A stretch of DNA of 64,000 nt from Candidatus Gaiellasilicea maunaloa. GTDB lineage: Bacteria; Actinomycetota; Thermoleophilia; Gaiellales; Gaiellaceae. The notes beneath the pieces are model-generated. The model had not been told where the DNA came from. It did no database searches and saw only the letters and a program-made list of their open reading frames with translations. The position numbers were made by a program, and so were the translations under genes. Where the stretch lies: contig JANDLU010000003.1 in NCBI GenBank assembly GCA_024330215.1, positions 57,074 through 121,073 of the forward strand. The letters are read 5' to 3'. Shown piece by piece: positions 18,063 through 27,588 of the stretch; within the stretch, counting starts at the first letter, position 1; each line of letters opens with the position of its first letter.

Positions 18063-20464
18063 GCGAGGTCGATGCCGGCGAGGTGCCGCTCGAGACGCCG
18101 TCGCGGCTCCCCGTCCTGCCGCTGAAAGAGACCGTCGTCTTCCCCGAGTCGATGACGCCGCTCGCCGTCGGGCAGGAGCGCTCGATCAAGCTGATCGACG
18201 ACGTCGTGGCGGGCGAGCGGATGCTCGCGCTCCTCACCGTCAGGAACGGCGAGGTCGAGCACCCTGGCTGGGACGATGTCTACGAGGTGGGTACGGTCGC
18301 CGTCGTCCACAAGATGATCAAGGTGCCCGACGGAACCCTGCGAATTCTCGTCCAGGGGCTCCAGCGCGTCCGCCTGCGCGAGCGGATCACGGACGAGCCG
18401 TACCTCCTCGCGGAGTTCGAGGAGCTCGACGACGTCATCCCGAGCTCGCCGAGCGTGCAGGCGCTGACACGCAACGTCCAAGCCCAGTTCGGTCGAATCA
18501 TCGGGATGACGCCGTATCTCCCCGAGGAGCTCCAGCTCGCGGCGGCGAACGTCGACGATCCGAGCGCCCTCTGTCATCTGGTCGCCTCGACGCTGCGCCT
18601 GAAGACCGAGGAGCGCCAGGCTCTGCTCGAGACGGTCGACGTGCTCGAGCGTCTCCGAGCCGTCTCGGTGATCCTCGAGCGCGAGCTCGATGTCTCGGAG
18701 CTCGGGACGAAGATCCAGACACAGGTCGCCTCGGAGATCGAGAAGGGCCAGCGCGAGTACTTCCTCCGCCAGCAGCTGAAAGCGATCCAGGACGAGCTCG
18801 GCGAGGGCGACGAGCAGCAGGCCGAGGCGAACGAGCTGCGCGAGCAGATCGAGGCGAAGCGGCTTCCCGAGGACGCGTACAAGGTTGCGCTGCGGGAACT
18901 CGGCCGGCTGGAGAAGCTGCCGCCCGCCGCCGCAGAGCACGGGGTGATCCGCACCTACCTCGATTGGATCCTCTGCCTGCCCTGGAACGAGTCGACCCAG
19001 GACGACCTCGACCTCGACCGCGCGCGGGAAATCCTCGACGAGGATCATTTCGACCTCGAGAAGGTGAAGGAGCGGATCGTCGAGCATCTCGCCGTCTCGA
19101 AGCTGAAGAACGACCTCTCCGGCCCGATCCTCTGCTTCGTCGGGCCGCCGGGAGTCGGCAAGACCTCGCTCGGCCATTCGATCGCGCGCAGCGTCGGGCG
19201 GAAGTTCGCGCGCATCTCGGTCGGCGGCGTCCGCGACGAGGCCGAGATCCGCGGGCATCGTCGTACCTACATCGGCGCGATGCCGGGCACGATCGTCAGG
19301 GCGCTGCGCGACGCCGAGTCGCGCAACCCCGTCTTCCTGATCGACGAGATCGACAAGATGGGCGCCGACTCGTTTCGCGGCGATCCCGCCTCGGCGATGC
19401 TCGAGGTGCTCGACCCGCACCAGCACTCGAGCTTCCGCGACCATTACCTCGACCTCCCCTTCGACCTCTCGAAGACGCTCTTCATCTGCACCGCGAACAC
19501 GCTCGACACGATTCCCGGGCCCCTCCTCGACCGGATGGACGTGATCCACCTCTCCGGCTACACCCACGACGAGAAGCTCGGGATCGCCAAGCGCTACCTC
19601 GTGCCGAAGCAACTGCGCGAGCACGGGCTGAAGCGGTCGCGGATCGGGCTCGGCGACAAGGCGCTGAGGCTGACGATCGCCGAGTACACACGGGAGGCCG
19701 GCGTCCGGAACCTGGAGCGCCAGATCGCGACGCTCCTGCGCAAGGCGGCAACCCTGGTGGCGCGCGGCGAGAATGCGCGGATCGCGATCGACGAGAACCG
19801 AGTGCGCGAGTGGCTCGGGCCGCGACGGTTCTCGAGCGAGGCCCGGAAGCGCACGGCCGATCCGGGAGTCGCGACGGGGCTCGCCTACACGGCGGTCGGC
19901 GGCGACGTGCTCTTCATCGAGGCGACCGCGTATCCGGGCAAGGGCAGGTTGCAGATCACGGGCCAGCTCGGCGAGGTGATGCAGGAGTCAGCCCAGGCAG
20001 CGCTCTCCTGGACGCGTTCGCACGCGGGCCGGGTCGGACTCGAGCCGGAGTGGTTTGCCGAGCACGACATCCACATCCACGTGCCGGCGGGCGCCGTTCC
20101 GAAGGACGGGCCGTCGGCCGGGATCACGATGGCGACGGCAATCGCCTCGCTCGCACGCGGTGAGGCCGTCTCCGAGGACGTCGGGATGACCGGCGAGATC
20201 ACGCTGACCGGCCAGGTGCTGCCGATCGGCGGCCTCCGGGAGAAGGTGCTCGCCGCGCAGCGTGCCGGCCTGAAGCGCGTGATCATGCCACGGGAGAACG
20301 AGCCCGACCTCGAAGAACTGCCGCAGGAGACGCGCGACGAGCTCTCGTTCGTGCTCGTCGACTCGATCGAGGAGGTGCTCGAGAACGCGTTCGACGGCGA
20401 TGCGCTCGCTCCGCGCAGACGGCGGGCCTCGCTCGAGCGCCAGGCAGCAGCGCCCAGGCGATAG
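18059..20464 (+). CDS. lon: ATP-dependent protease Lon
   Basis: LON N-domain [19 protein letters not shown]; Walker [12 protein letters not shown]; protease [18 protein letters not shown] and [20 protein letters not shown] overlap with Hsp20 gene. Confidence 0.97.
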   Translation: MSEVDAGEVPLETPSRLPVLPLKETVVFPESMTPLAVGQERSIKLIDDVVAGERMLALLTVRNGEVEHPGWDDVYEVGTVAVVHKMIKVPDGTLRILVQGLQRVRLRERITDEPYLLAEFEELDDVIPSSPSVQALTRNVQAQFGRIIGMTPYLPEELQLAAANVDDPSALCHLVASTLRLKTEERQALLETVDVLERLRAVSVILERELDVSELGTKIQTQVASEIEKGQREYFLRQQLKAIQDELGEGDEQQAEANELREQIEAKRLPEDAYKVALRELGRLEKLPPAAAEHGVIRTYLDWILCLPWNESTQDDLDLDRAREILDEDHFDLEKVKERIVEHLAVSKLKNDLSGPILCFVGPPGVGKTSLGHSIARSVGRKFARISVGGVRDEAEIRGHRRTYIGAMPGTIVRALRDAESRNPVFLIDEIDKMGADSFRGDPASAMLEVLDPHQHSSFRDHYLDLPFDLSKTLFICTANTLDTIPGPLLDRMDVIHLSGYTHDEKLGIAKRYLVPKQLREHGLKRSRIGLGDKALRLTIAEYTREAGVRNLERQIATLLRKAATLVARGENARIAIDENRVREWLGPRRFSSEARKRTADPGVATGLAYTAVGGDVLFIEATAYPGKGRLQITGQLGEVMQESAQAALSWTRSHAGRVGLEPEWFAEHDIHIHVPAGAVPKDGPSAGITMATAIASLARGEAVSEDVGMTGEITLTGQVLPIGGLREKVLAAQRAGLKRVIMPRENEPDLEELPQETRDELSFVLVDSIEEVLENAFDGDALAPRRRRASLERQAAAPRR

Positions 20465-20535
20465 GACCGTTTGGGAGCGTCAGGAGGCGGCAACACTGAT
20501 CCGGCGACTACGACACTCGAAAGGACGAGCCAGCT

Positions 20536-20964
20536 ATGGCGAAGACCAAGGACAGGCTGTACGACACGGCCGACACCGTGCGCCCCTACGTCGACCGTGC
20601 GCTTCACGACGACGACCTCCGCGACAACCTCAAGGAGGCGTTCAACGCCGCCCGGGACGTCTACGCGGAGCTGCTTGGCGGCCGCAACCTGACGGCGACG
20701 GCAACGCGCGTCGCGACCGACAAGGACATCCAGGACAACCTGAAGAAGACGATCGAAGAGCTCCGGACTGCCGCCGACCGGCTTCAGGGCAAGAAGGATC
20801 ACGGCACGCGCAACTCGATCCTCCTGCTCGGCGGGATCGCGGCCGGGATCCTGCTCAACCCGATGACCGGGCCGGCCACGCGCTCCTGGATCATGGAGAA
20901 GATCACCGGCGAGAGCTCGAACGACTTCGGCTACACCTCCGGCAACTCCGACTCTGCCGCGTAA
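20536..20964 (+). CDS. hypothetical protein, YtxH-like with one TM segment
   Basis: MAKTKDRLYDTADTVRPYVDRALHDDDLRDNLKEAFNAARDVYAELL...NSILLLGGIAAGILLNPMTGPATRSWI. Confidence 0.65.
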   Translation: MAKTKDRLYDTADTVRPYVDRALHDDDLRDNLKEAFNAARDVYAELLGGRNLTATATRVATDKDIQDNLKKTIEELRTAADRLQGKKDHGTRNSILLLGGIAAGILLNPMTGPATRSWIMEKITGESSNDFGYTSGNSDSAA

Positions 20965-20967
20965 CCC

Positions 20968-22455
20968 CTAGCTGCGAAGCAAGGCGCCGTCGCCCTCGGC
21001 CGACACCGGGGCGACGAGCGCCCGCTCGAGCGAGCCCGGGTCGAGGCCGCTCGCATTCGAGATATCGGTCGAGCCGAGTAGGAATGCGCCCGGCCGCGGG
21101 GCTGTGGCCGCCGCCGGCACCGGCGGTGCCCAGCCGTAACCAACGGCTAGGGCCAGATCGACGTCGAGGAGCCGGCGCCAGGCCCCGAGGTACAGATAAG
21201 GGTTGACGGCGCCACCTTCGTATCCGAGCGGGAGCAGTGCGACCGGATGGATCTCGAAGTGCACGTGGTACGGCGTGCCCTGGGCATCGCCGCTGTTGCC
21301 GTTGAATCCGATTACCTGACCCGCGCGCACCTCGGTCCCGTCGACCGCGAGCGGACTGTACGCAGAGAGATGGGCGTAGTAGAACTGGTTTCCGGCGCGA
21401 TCGCGGAGCCAAAGCCGCCAGCCGCCAACCGCGTTCCAGCCGACCGAGAAGACCGTTCCGTCCGCGACGGCTAGGACTGGGGCTCCGAGAGGCGCGAAGA
21501 TGTCCGTGCCCTGGTGACGCCCAGTCGTTGCGCGGGGTGCGCCCCAGGTATCGCTGAAGCCTGCGTCCCCGTAGATCGGGAAGACGAAGCCGCCGGGCGA
21601 GAGGGGGGCAAAGAGACTGGTTGGCGCCGGCAGCACTTTCACCCGTGGGATTCCAGAGGGATCAGCTCTCGGTTTCGACGGCTTGGGCAGCTTCTCCCTT
21701 TTCTTGGCGGCTGGGCGGGGATTTGGCGGCGCCGGCTCGGATGTCGTGGTCGTCGTGGACGTCGTGGACGTCGTGGGCGTTGTAGGCGTCGTGGGCGTCA
21801 GCGCTTCGGGCGGGACAGGGACGGAGATCGCCGTCTCCGCATGGCCGATCAGGATCTCGCTGCCCGCCGGCAGCCCGCCGTGCTCGGCGGTCAGCGTCAC
21901 GCGCACCGCTGTCACCGTCGCGTGAGCGTCGATGGTGGAGCCGGTCGTGCGCTCCGCCGCCCCCTCGAGGGTGACGAGCGTGCCCCAGTCGCCGAGGGCG
22001 ACTCGCTGGTTCGGCGCTGCACCGACGGCCTGCCCGGCCACGAGCAGGTTGGTGACCGACGAGCCTGTCGTGTCGGCCGCGAAGCTCGACGATCTCGCAC
22101 GGCCCGCAGCGCCGTCGAGGGTGATCTCGCCGTTGAAGAGGGAGACGCCGAGAACGTCCGTGACGGCGTCGGACGCTCCGCCCGCTTCCGGACTCGCCGA
22201 CGCGCTCGACGAAAGGGCACCTGCTCGCACGATCGAGCCGTCGGCCGGGTAGGCAAAGCTGTTGGCAAGGCTCGTGGGGTCGCCGCCGGGCACGCTGACC
22301 CCACCGGCCGCGGCACCGGCCTGACCCGGCACGATGACGCTGATCGCGTACGCGCTCGCGGAGGCAGCCGGTTGCTGCGCGGTCGTGGCGACGCCGGTCA
22401 CGCCGGCGGCGAGGCCGCCGGCGAGCAACAGGAGTGCTGTGAGCCGATACGTCAT
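20968..22455 (-). CDS. M23 family metallopeptidase, secreted, Thr/Pro-rich linker
   Basis: MTYRLTALLLLAGGLAAGVTG; linker TPTTPTTPTTSTTSTTTTTSEPAPPNP; GRHQGTDIFAPLGAPVLAVADGTV and YHVHFEIHP zinc-site motifs. Confidence 0.88.
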   Translation of the reverse strand: MTYRLTALLLLAGGLAAGVTGVATTAQQPAASASAYAISVIVPGQAGAAAGGVSVPGGDPTSLANSFAYPADGSIVRAGALSSSASASPEAGGASDAVTDVLGVSLFNGEITLDGAAGRARSSSFAADTTGSSVTNLLVAGQAVGAAPNQRVALGDWGTLVTLEGAAERTTGSTIDAHATVTAVRVTLTAEHGGLPAGSEILIGHAETAISVPVPPEALTPTTPTTPTTSTTSTTTTTSEPAPPNPRPAAKKREKLPKPSKPRADPSGIPRVKVLPAPTSLFAPLSPGGFVFPIYGDAGFSDTWGAPRATTGRHQGTDIFAPLGAPVLAVADGTVFSVGWNAVGGWRLWLRDRAGNQFYYAHLSAYSPLAVDGTEVRAGQVIGFNGNSGDAQGTPYHVHFEIHPVALLPLGYEGGAVNPYLYLGAWRRLLDVDLALAVGYGWAPPVPAAATAPRPGAFLLGSTDISNASGLDPGSLERALVAPVSAEGDGALLRS

Positions 22456-22540
22456 GAGTCGTCCTCGCTTGGGCAGGCCTTCCCTAGGGTACAAGACCCG
22501 GTTCGCCGCTCCTGCGTCGCGCTCGAAAGTTCCAGGGAGG

Positions 22541-22972
22541 CTAGGCCGCGCGGCAGTCGCCGCACTCACCGCGCAGGAGGACCTCGTGCGCCACGATGTC
22601 GTAGCCGAGCTGGGCCGGTAGGACGGAGATCGCGCGCTCGAGCGAGACGTCGGTGAATGCCTCGACTTTGCCGCAGTCGTCGCACACGACGTGATGGTGG
22701 TGCGCGCTGGGAACCGCGGCCTCGAACCGCGAGATCCCGTCGCCGATCTCCACTCGCTGGACGAGCCCGAGCTCGACCAGCGTGTCGAGGACGCGATAGA
22801 CAGTGGCGACCCCGACGCTCCGGCCCCGCGCACGAAGTGCGGCATGGAGCTCCTGGGCGCTGCGGCAGCAATCCCGTCGCGCGAGCTCGTCGATCAGGGC
22901 CGCTCTCGCGCCGCCCGCACGGTGGCCGGCCGTTCGGAGCGCCTCCTCGGTGGTCGCGATCCAGTCGTCCAT
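22541..22972 (-). CDS. Fur family regulator, probably Zur
   Basis: GVATVYRVLDTLVELGLVQRVEIGDGISRFE; HHHHVVCDDCGKVEAF; CGDC C-terminus; divergent from znuACB. Start at 22972 or 22996. Confidence 0.88.
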   Translation of the reverse strand: MDDWIATTEEALRTAGHRAGGARAALIDELARRDCCRSAQELHAALRARGRSVGVATVYRVLDTLVELGLVQRVEIGDGISRFEAAVPSAHHHHVVCDDCGKVEAFTDVSLERAISVLPAQLGYDIVAHEVLLRGECGDCRAA

Positions 22973-23016
22973 TCGCTTGATGATAGCGAGTCTCATCTTG
23001 CTGCTACGATCGCCGG

Positions 23017-23895
23017 ATGAAAAAGAGAATCGTTCTCAGCACGGTCGGGCTGATCCTGACCGCGGCGGGCTGCGGGAATGGCGGTAGCACCGAAGCCGGC
23101 TCCAACTCGACGATCGTCGCCGCGTTCTATCCGCTGGCGTTCGCCGCCGAGCGCGTGGGAGGCGGCGAGCCTGAGGTACGGAATCTGACGCCACCCGGCG
23201 TCGAGCCACACGATCTCGAGCTCTCGGCCCGCGACGTGCGAACAGTGGCCGACGCCGACCTCGTCCTCTACCTCGGCCAGGGTTTCCAGCCGGCGATCGA
23301 GGACGTGCTCGCCTCGACCGACGCGCGGGCCGTCGATCTGCTCGACGGGCTCGAGCTGCTCGAGGACGCAGAGGAGCAAGGCAGCGAGGGCGGGGGCCGC
23401 GACCCGCACGTCTGGCTCGATCCTCTGCGCTACGCAGCGATCGCGGAGCGACTCGGGGAGGAGCTCGATCGTCCGGAGGCCGCCGGGGATCTCGCCGCGG
23501 CGCTGCGCGCGCTCGACGGCGAGTTCCAAGCGGGCCTTGCAGACTGCGAGCGGCGCGAGCTCGTCACGAGCCACGCGGCGTTCGGCTACCTCGCCGAGCG
23601 TTACGACCTGGCGCAGGTCGCGCTCAGCGGCTTGGAGCCGGAGGCAGAACCGACCCCCCGCGAGCTCGAGCAGGTCGTCCAGGAGGTGCGCGCGCACGGC
23701 GCCACGACGATCTTCTTCGAGACGCTCGTCTCGCCGCGACTCGCGCAGACCGTCGCGCGGGAGGTGGGCGCCAGGACATCGACGCTGAACCCGCTCGAAG
23801 GGCTGACTCCGGAGGAGATCGACGACGGCGCGGACTATTTTTCCGTCATGCGCGCGAACCTCGCGGCTCTCCGCGAAGCCCTCGAATGCCGCTAG
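23017..23895 (+). CDS. znuA: zinc ABC transporter substrate-binding lipoprotein
   Basis: Lipobox TAAGCGN; LTPPGVEPHDLELSARDVRTVADADLVLYLG; DPHVWLDPLRYA. Confidence 0.9.
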   Translation: MKKRIVLSTVGLILTAAGCGNGGSTEAGSNSTIVAAFYPLAFAAERVGGGEPEVRNLTPPGVEPHDLELSARDVRTVADADLVLYLGQGFQPAIEDVLASTDARAVDLLDGLELLEDAEEQGSEGGGRDPHVWLDPLRYAAIAERLGEELDRPEAAGDLAAALRALDGEFQAGLADCERRELVTSHAAFGYLAERYDLAQVALSGLEPEAEPTPRELEQVVQEVRAHGATTIFFETLVSPRLAQTVAREVGARTSTLNPLEGLTPEEIDDGADYFSVMRANLAALREALECR

Positions 23896-24605
23896 CGGTC
23901 GAGCTCCGTGGGCTCTCGTTCGCCTACGGCGGCGGCGCCCGCGTCCTCAGCCGCGTCGATCTCCAGATCGCGACCGGCGAGTTCGTTGCGATCGCGGGTC
24001 CGAACGGCGGCGGCAAGACCACGCTGATGCGCGTGATGCTGGGTCTGGAGCGGCCTTCGGCCGGAGAGGCGCTGCTCTTCGGCGAGCCCGCAGACCGCTG
24101 CTCGCGTCGTTCGACGCTCGGGTACCTGGCCCAGCGGTCGCAGCTCGGGGTGGATGCTCCTGCGACGGTCCGCGAGGTCGTATCGGCCGGTCGCCTCGCG
24201 GTCGGAGGCTTGCTCGGCCCTCTGCGGCGGCGCGATCGCTCGATCGTGGCGGAGGCGATCGAGCGTGTCGGCCTTTCCGACTGCGCCGAGCTTCCGTTGC
24301 GCACGCTCTCCGGCGGACAGCAACAGCGCGCCTTCATCGCCAAGGCGCTGGCAGCGGAGCCTACGCTGCTCGTGCTCGACGAGCCGACGACGGGCGTCGA
24401 CGTCGACGCGCAGGAAGCGCTCGCCGCTCTGCTCGACCGCCTCCACCGCGAGCTCGCGGTGACCGTGCTCTACGTCTCGCACGAGTTCGGCGCCGTGGAG
24501 CGATTCGTCGAGCGCCTCGTCCTCGTCCGAGGCGGGATCGTCTTCGACGGCTCGCCGGCGGAGCTGCCGCACGTCTGGCACGACCCGTCCCATGTCCATG
24601 CTTGA
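23886..24605 (+). CDS. znuC: zinc ABC transporter ATP-binding protein
   Basis: AGPNGGGKTTLMRVMLG Walker A; LSGGQQQRAFIAKALAAEPTLLVLDEPTTGVD. Confidence 0.92.
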   Translation: MPLAVELRGLSFAYGGGARVLSRVDLQIATGEFVAIAGPNGGGKTTLMRVMLGLERPSAGEALLFGEPADRCSRRSTLGYLAQRSQLGVDAPATVREVVSAGRLAVGGLLGPLRRRDRSIVAEAIERVGLSDCAELPLRTLSGGQQQRAFIAKALAAEPTLLVLDEPTTGVDVDAQEALAALLDRLHRELAVTVLYVSHEFGAVERFVERLVLVRGGIVFDGSPAELPHVWHDPSHVHA

Positions 24606-25407
24606 GCTCGAGTTCATGCGCCTGGCCTTCGGAGCGGGGCTCGTCGTCGGCCTGCTCGCCCCCGCCGTCGGCTTCTTCCTCGTCCAGCGCCAGCTCAGCC
24701 TGGTGGGCGACGGGATCGGTCACGTCGCCTTCGCCGGCGTCGCCGCCGGTTACCTGCTCGGCCTGCCGCCCGTGCTCACGGCGCTCGTTGCGTCGATCGG
24801 CGGGGCGGGAGCGATCGAATGGCTCCGGTCCCGGAGGCACACCGCGGGCGATCAGGCGCTCGCGCTCGTCTTCTACACGGGCATCGCCACGGGCGTTGTC
24901 CTGATCTCGCTTGCGGGCGCGCTCAACGTCGATCTCTTCGGGTTCCTGTTCGGGTCGATCCTGACGACGACGCGAGGCGATCTCGCGCTCGTGGCGGTGC
25001 TCGGCATCGCCGGTCTCGGAACGATCGCGCTTCTCTATCGTGCGCTGGCGGCGATCGCCCTGGACGAGGAGGGAGCGAGGGTCGCGGGCGTCCCGGTCGG
25101 GTTCCTGAACGTGGTTCTTGCAGTGCTAGCCGCGACGACCGTTGCGGTGTCGATGCGCATCGTCGGCATCCTCCTGATCGCGGCGCTGATGGTCCTGCCC
25201 GTGATCGCGGCGTCGCGCGTCGCCCGGAGCATGCGCGGCACGCTCCTACTCGGAATGGCGATCGGGCTGGGCAGCGTTCTCGGCGGGCTCACGCTGGCGT
25301 ACTACGTCGACCTCCCGCCCGGCGGCACGATCGTCCTGCTCGCGGCGGCGACCTTCCTGGTCACGAGCGTCGCCGGTGGTCTCCGCCACGCCTCACCTTG
25401 CCGCTAG
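24592..25407 (+). CDS. znuB: zinc ABC transporter permease
   Basis: FMRLAFGAGLVVGLLAPAVGFFLVQRQLSLVGDGIGHVAFAGVAAGYLLG; ABC-3 family pattern. Confidence 0.92.
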   Translation: MSMLELEFMRLAFGAGLVVGLLAPAVGFFLVQRQLSLVGDGIGHVAFAGVAAGYLLGLPPVLTALVASIGGAGAIEWLRSRRHTAGDQALALVFYTGIATGVVLISLAGALNVDLFGFLFGSILTTTRGDLALVAVLGIAGLGTIALLYRALAAIALDEEGARVAGVPVGFLNVVLAVLAATTVAVSMRIVGILLIAALMVLPVIAASRVARSMRGTLLLGMAIGLGSVLGGLTLAYYVDLPPGGTIVLLAAATFLVTSVAGGLRHASPCR

Positions 25408-25799
25408 CGCTGCTCGAGCTGCTTGCGGGCAAAGTCGCGGAAGCGCTCGCGAGCCTCGTCGTCCGGGCAAAGCTGCTCCTCGGCCGCGTACCTCGGATCG
25501 GCGGCGATCTCCTCCGCCACGGCCCGCACCTCGCCCGCGACCGCCGCCCTGTGCGCCGGATCCTTGAGCAGGAGCTCGATCCAGGTATCGGTGCCGTCGT
25601 AGGGAGGCAGGTCGCTCTCGACGAGGAGCTCGCCGAGCTTCATCCCGACCCGGATGTAGGCGAACGTGCGAAAAACGAGGATCCGACGCGGCGAGCGCAC
25701 GAGCCGGTCGATCTCGGGATCGTCTGCTCGGAGCTGCTCGACGATGCTCCCGATCGGCTCGTCGACGAGCGGGAGCCAGATCTCCTCGTGCTCCGTCAT
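25404..25799 (-). CDS. hypothetical protein
   Basis: MTEHEEIWLPLVDEPIGSIVEQLRADDPEIDRLVRSPRRILVFRTFAYIRVGMKLGELLVE; 4-bp overlaps with both neighbours. Confidence 0.65.
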   Translation of the reverse strand: MTEHEEIWLPLVDEPIGSIVEQLRADDPEIDRLVRSPRRILVFRTFAYIRVGMKLGELLVESDLPPYDGTDTWIELLLKDPAHRAAVAGEVRAVAEEIAADPRYAAEEQLCPDDEARERFRDFARKQLEQR

Positions 25800-26188
25800 G
25801 AGGGCGAAGCATAGGTCGTCGGCCGACACGCCCGCCAGGCGAGCTGGACCGCGACGATCAGGAGCAGGACGGCGAAGAGGCGGCGCAAGGTGACCTCGGA
25901 GAGCTCGGTCGCGATCTGCACTCCCGCCTCGACGCCGGCGATCGATGCCAGTCCGACGACGAGCGCGGTGCGCCAGCGGACGTTGCCGTAGTGCCGCTGC
26001 CTCCACGTGCCCGCGACGACGGTCGGGAGGATCGCGAGCAGAGAGGTCGCCTCCGCGTCGAGCTGGCCCAGCCCGAGTCCGACGAGCGTCGGCACGAAGA
26101 GGATCCCTCCGCCGACGCCGAAGAGCCCGGCCAGGATCCCGGCTCCGAAGCCGAGGAGGAGAGCGAGCGCGACGGTGCCGGCGCTCAT
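25796..26188 (-). CDS. TauE/SafE (TSUP) family permease, short
   Basis: GFGAGILAGLFGVGGGILFVPTLVGLGLGQLDAEATSLLAILPTVVAGTWRQ. Confidence 0.85.
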   Translation of the reverse strand: MSAGTVALALLLGFGAGILAGLFGVGGGILFVPTLVGLGLGQLDAEATSLLAILPTVVAGTWRQRHYGNVRWRTALVVGLASIAGVEAGVQIATELSEVTLRRLFAVLLLIVAVQLAWRACRPTTYASPS

Positions 26189-26211
26189 GGGTTGCTCTCT
26201 GACCCATGAGC
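26183..26211 (-). promoter_or_regulatory. hairpin containing the TauE/SafE start codon
   Basis: GCTCATGGGT (26183-26192) and ACCCATGAGC (26202-26211) are perfect 10-bp inverted arms with a 9-nt loop; the minus-strand ATG (26186-26188) is in one arm. Confidence 0.5.
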
Positions 26212-26220
26212 TTTAGGGCG

Positions 26221-26248
26221 TGTGGGGGAACTTGAAAGTTCCCCCACA
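26221..26248. repeat. perfect palindrome TGTGGGGGAACTT-ga-AAGTTCCCCCACA
   Basis: 13-bp perfect inverted arms, 2-nt spacer. Confidence 0.85.
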
Positions 26249-26266
26249 TGGCCAAAGAAGGGGGCT

Positions 26267-26293
26267 CGTGGGGGAAACATGGTTTCCCCCACG
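26267..26293. repeat. perfect palindrome CGTGGGGGAAAC-atg-GTTTCCCCCACG
   Basis: 12-bp perfect inverted arms, 3-nt spacer; flanking GGCTCG/CGAGCC extend the symmetry with a bulge. Confidence 0.85.
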
Positions 26294-26318
26294 GGAGCGA
26301 GCCGAAGGCGAGCGACGC

Positions 26319-26660
26319 TCACACCAGGAGCCAGACGGCGATCGACGCGAGCAGGACCGCGAAGCCGAGCGTCAGCGGCCTAGGGTCGAGCCGCTGGGCG
26401 AGCGTCGCGCCGACGACCGCTCCCGCGGCTGCGGGCAATCCGACGAGCGCCGCGTGACCGACATCCAGGTGGCCCTCGAAGCCGTAGCGAGTCGCGCCCG
26501 CGAGGGCTGTGATCCCGATCGCCGCGAGCGATGTCGCGGCCGCGGGGTGCGCAGGCACTCCCGCCGCAAGGATCAGCAACGGCACGATCACGATTCCGCC
26601 GCCGACGCCAAACAGGGCGCTGAAGAAGCCCGCGACAACGCCGATCAGGACGAGTCTCAT
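26319..26660 (-). CDS. TauE/SafE (TSUP) family permease, short
   Basis: MRLVLIGVVAGFFSALFGVGGGIVIVPLLILAAGVPAHPAAATSLAAIGITALAGA. Confidence 0.82.
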   Translation of the reverse strand: MRLVLIGVVAGFFSALFGVGGGIVIVPLLILAAGVPAHPAAATSLAAIGITALAGATRYGFEGHLDVGHAALVGLPAAAGAVVGATLAQRLDPRPLTLGFAVLLASIAVWLLV

Positions 26661-26851
26661 GCTCTTCCTCCGACGACGAGCCGACGGATCGCCGGCGAAG
26701 CCGGGCTTGGCCCGGCGCAGCCGCGGAAACGCTTGTGGTCGAAGGCGAAGAGGAGGGGGCTCGCGGGGGAACCAGGGGTTCCCCCGCGTCGGACGCCAAA
26801 CAAGGCGCTGAAGAGACCCGCGACGACGCCGATGATGATGAGCCGCGGCAT
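26657..26851 (-). pseudogene. truncated third TauE/SafE gene copy
   Basis: MPRLIIIGVVAGLFSALFGV matches the start of the downstream TauE gene, then diverges at the palindromic repeat into RRGGTPGSPASPLL...; stop overlaps next ATG. Confidence 0.6.
26762..26788. repeat. perfect palindrome CGCGGGGGAACC-agg-GGTTCCCCCGCG
   Basis: 12-bp perfect inverted arms, 3-nt spacer; shares flank AGGGGGCTCG with the 26267 copy. Confidence 0.85.
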
Positions 26852-26868
26852 CGCCGTATCCTAGGGCC

Positions 26869-27588
26869 GTGGCCGGAGCCGACCTGATCGCGCGTCTGAT
26901 CCAGGCGCCCGAGCTAGCGGCAATCCTGCTCGACGTCGACGGCGTGCTCGCGCCGATCGTCGACGTCCCCCACGAAGCGGCCGTGCCCGAGGAGACGAGG
27001 ACCGAGCTGAGACGTCTGCACGCCCGCTATGGGCTCGTCGCCTGCATCAGCGGCCGCGCCGGCCCGGACGCGCGCCGCGTCGTCGGGCTCGACGAGCTCG
27101 TCTACGTCGGCGAGCACGGGCTCGAGCTCGTACCGGGGGCGGCGAACTGGAGCGAGCGCCTGCTCGGCCTGGCGGCGACCGTCGACTGGGAGGATGTGGA
27201 GCGCAAGCCGCTGACCGTCACCTTCCACTACCGCCGCGCCGACGACGAGTCGGAGGCGGTTCGCTTTCTCGAAGCGGTGGCCACGCGTGCTCGGGCCGAG
27301 GGGCTCGTCGCTCGCTTCGGCCGCAAGGTGCTCGAGCTGCGCCCGCCGCTCGACGCCCACAAGGGCACGGCGGTCGCGCATCTGCTCGACGAGCGAGGGC
27401 TCGGGCGCGCGCTCTACGCGGGCGACGACACCACAGACCTCGACGCGTTTCGCGCGATCGCGAGCCTCGAGGTCGGCGTGGCGGTCGCGGTGGACTCGGC
27501 CGAGGGGCCGGCAGCGCTCAGAGAGGCGGCGGACATGGTCGTCGGAAGCACCTCCGCTTTCCTCGACGAGGTGCTGCGAGAGCTCTAG
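26869..27588 (+). CDS. otsB: trehalose-phosphatase (HAD superfamily)
   Basis: AAILLDVDGVLAPIVDVPHEAAVPEETRTELRRL; GEHGLEL; LELRPPLDAHKGTAVAHLL; YAGDDTTDLDAFR. Confidence 0.9.
   Translation: MAGADLIARLIQAPELAAILLDVDGVLAPIVDVPHEAAVPEETRTELRRLHARYGLVACISGRAGPDARRVVGLDELVYVGEHGLELVPGAANWSERLLGLAATVDWEDVERKPLTVTFHYRRADDESEAVRFLEAVATRARAEGLVARFGRKVLELRPPLDAHKGTAVAHLLDERGLGRALYAGDDTTDLDAFRAIASLEVGVAVAVDSAEGPAALREAADMVVGSTSAFLDEVLREL

Noticed and set aside
17969-19624. 551-aa minus-strand ORF opposite lon
   Set aside because: Antisense shadow of a confidently identified Lon gene.
21700-21800. GTCGTGGACGTCGTGGACGTCGTGGGCGT repeats
   Set aside because: Coding Thr/Ser-rich linker in the M23 peptidase, not an array.
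22456-22540. c-di-AMP (ydaO) riboswitch in front of the M23 peptidase
   Set aside because: Such riboswitches often precede cell-wall hydrolases, but the leader is only ~85 nt and lacks the conserved motifs.
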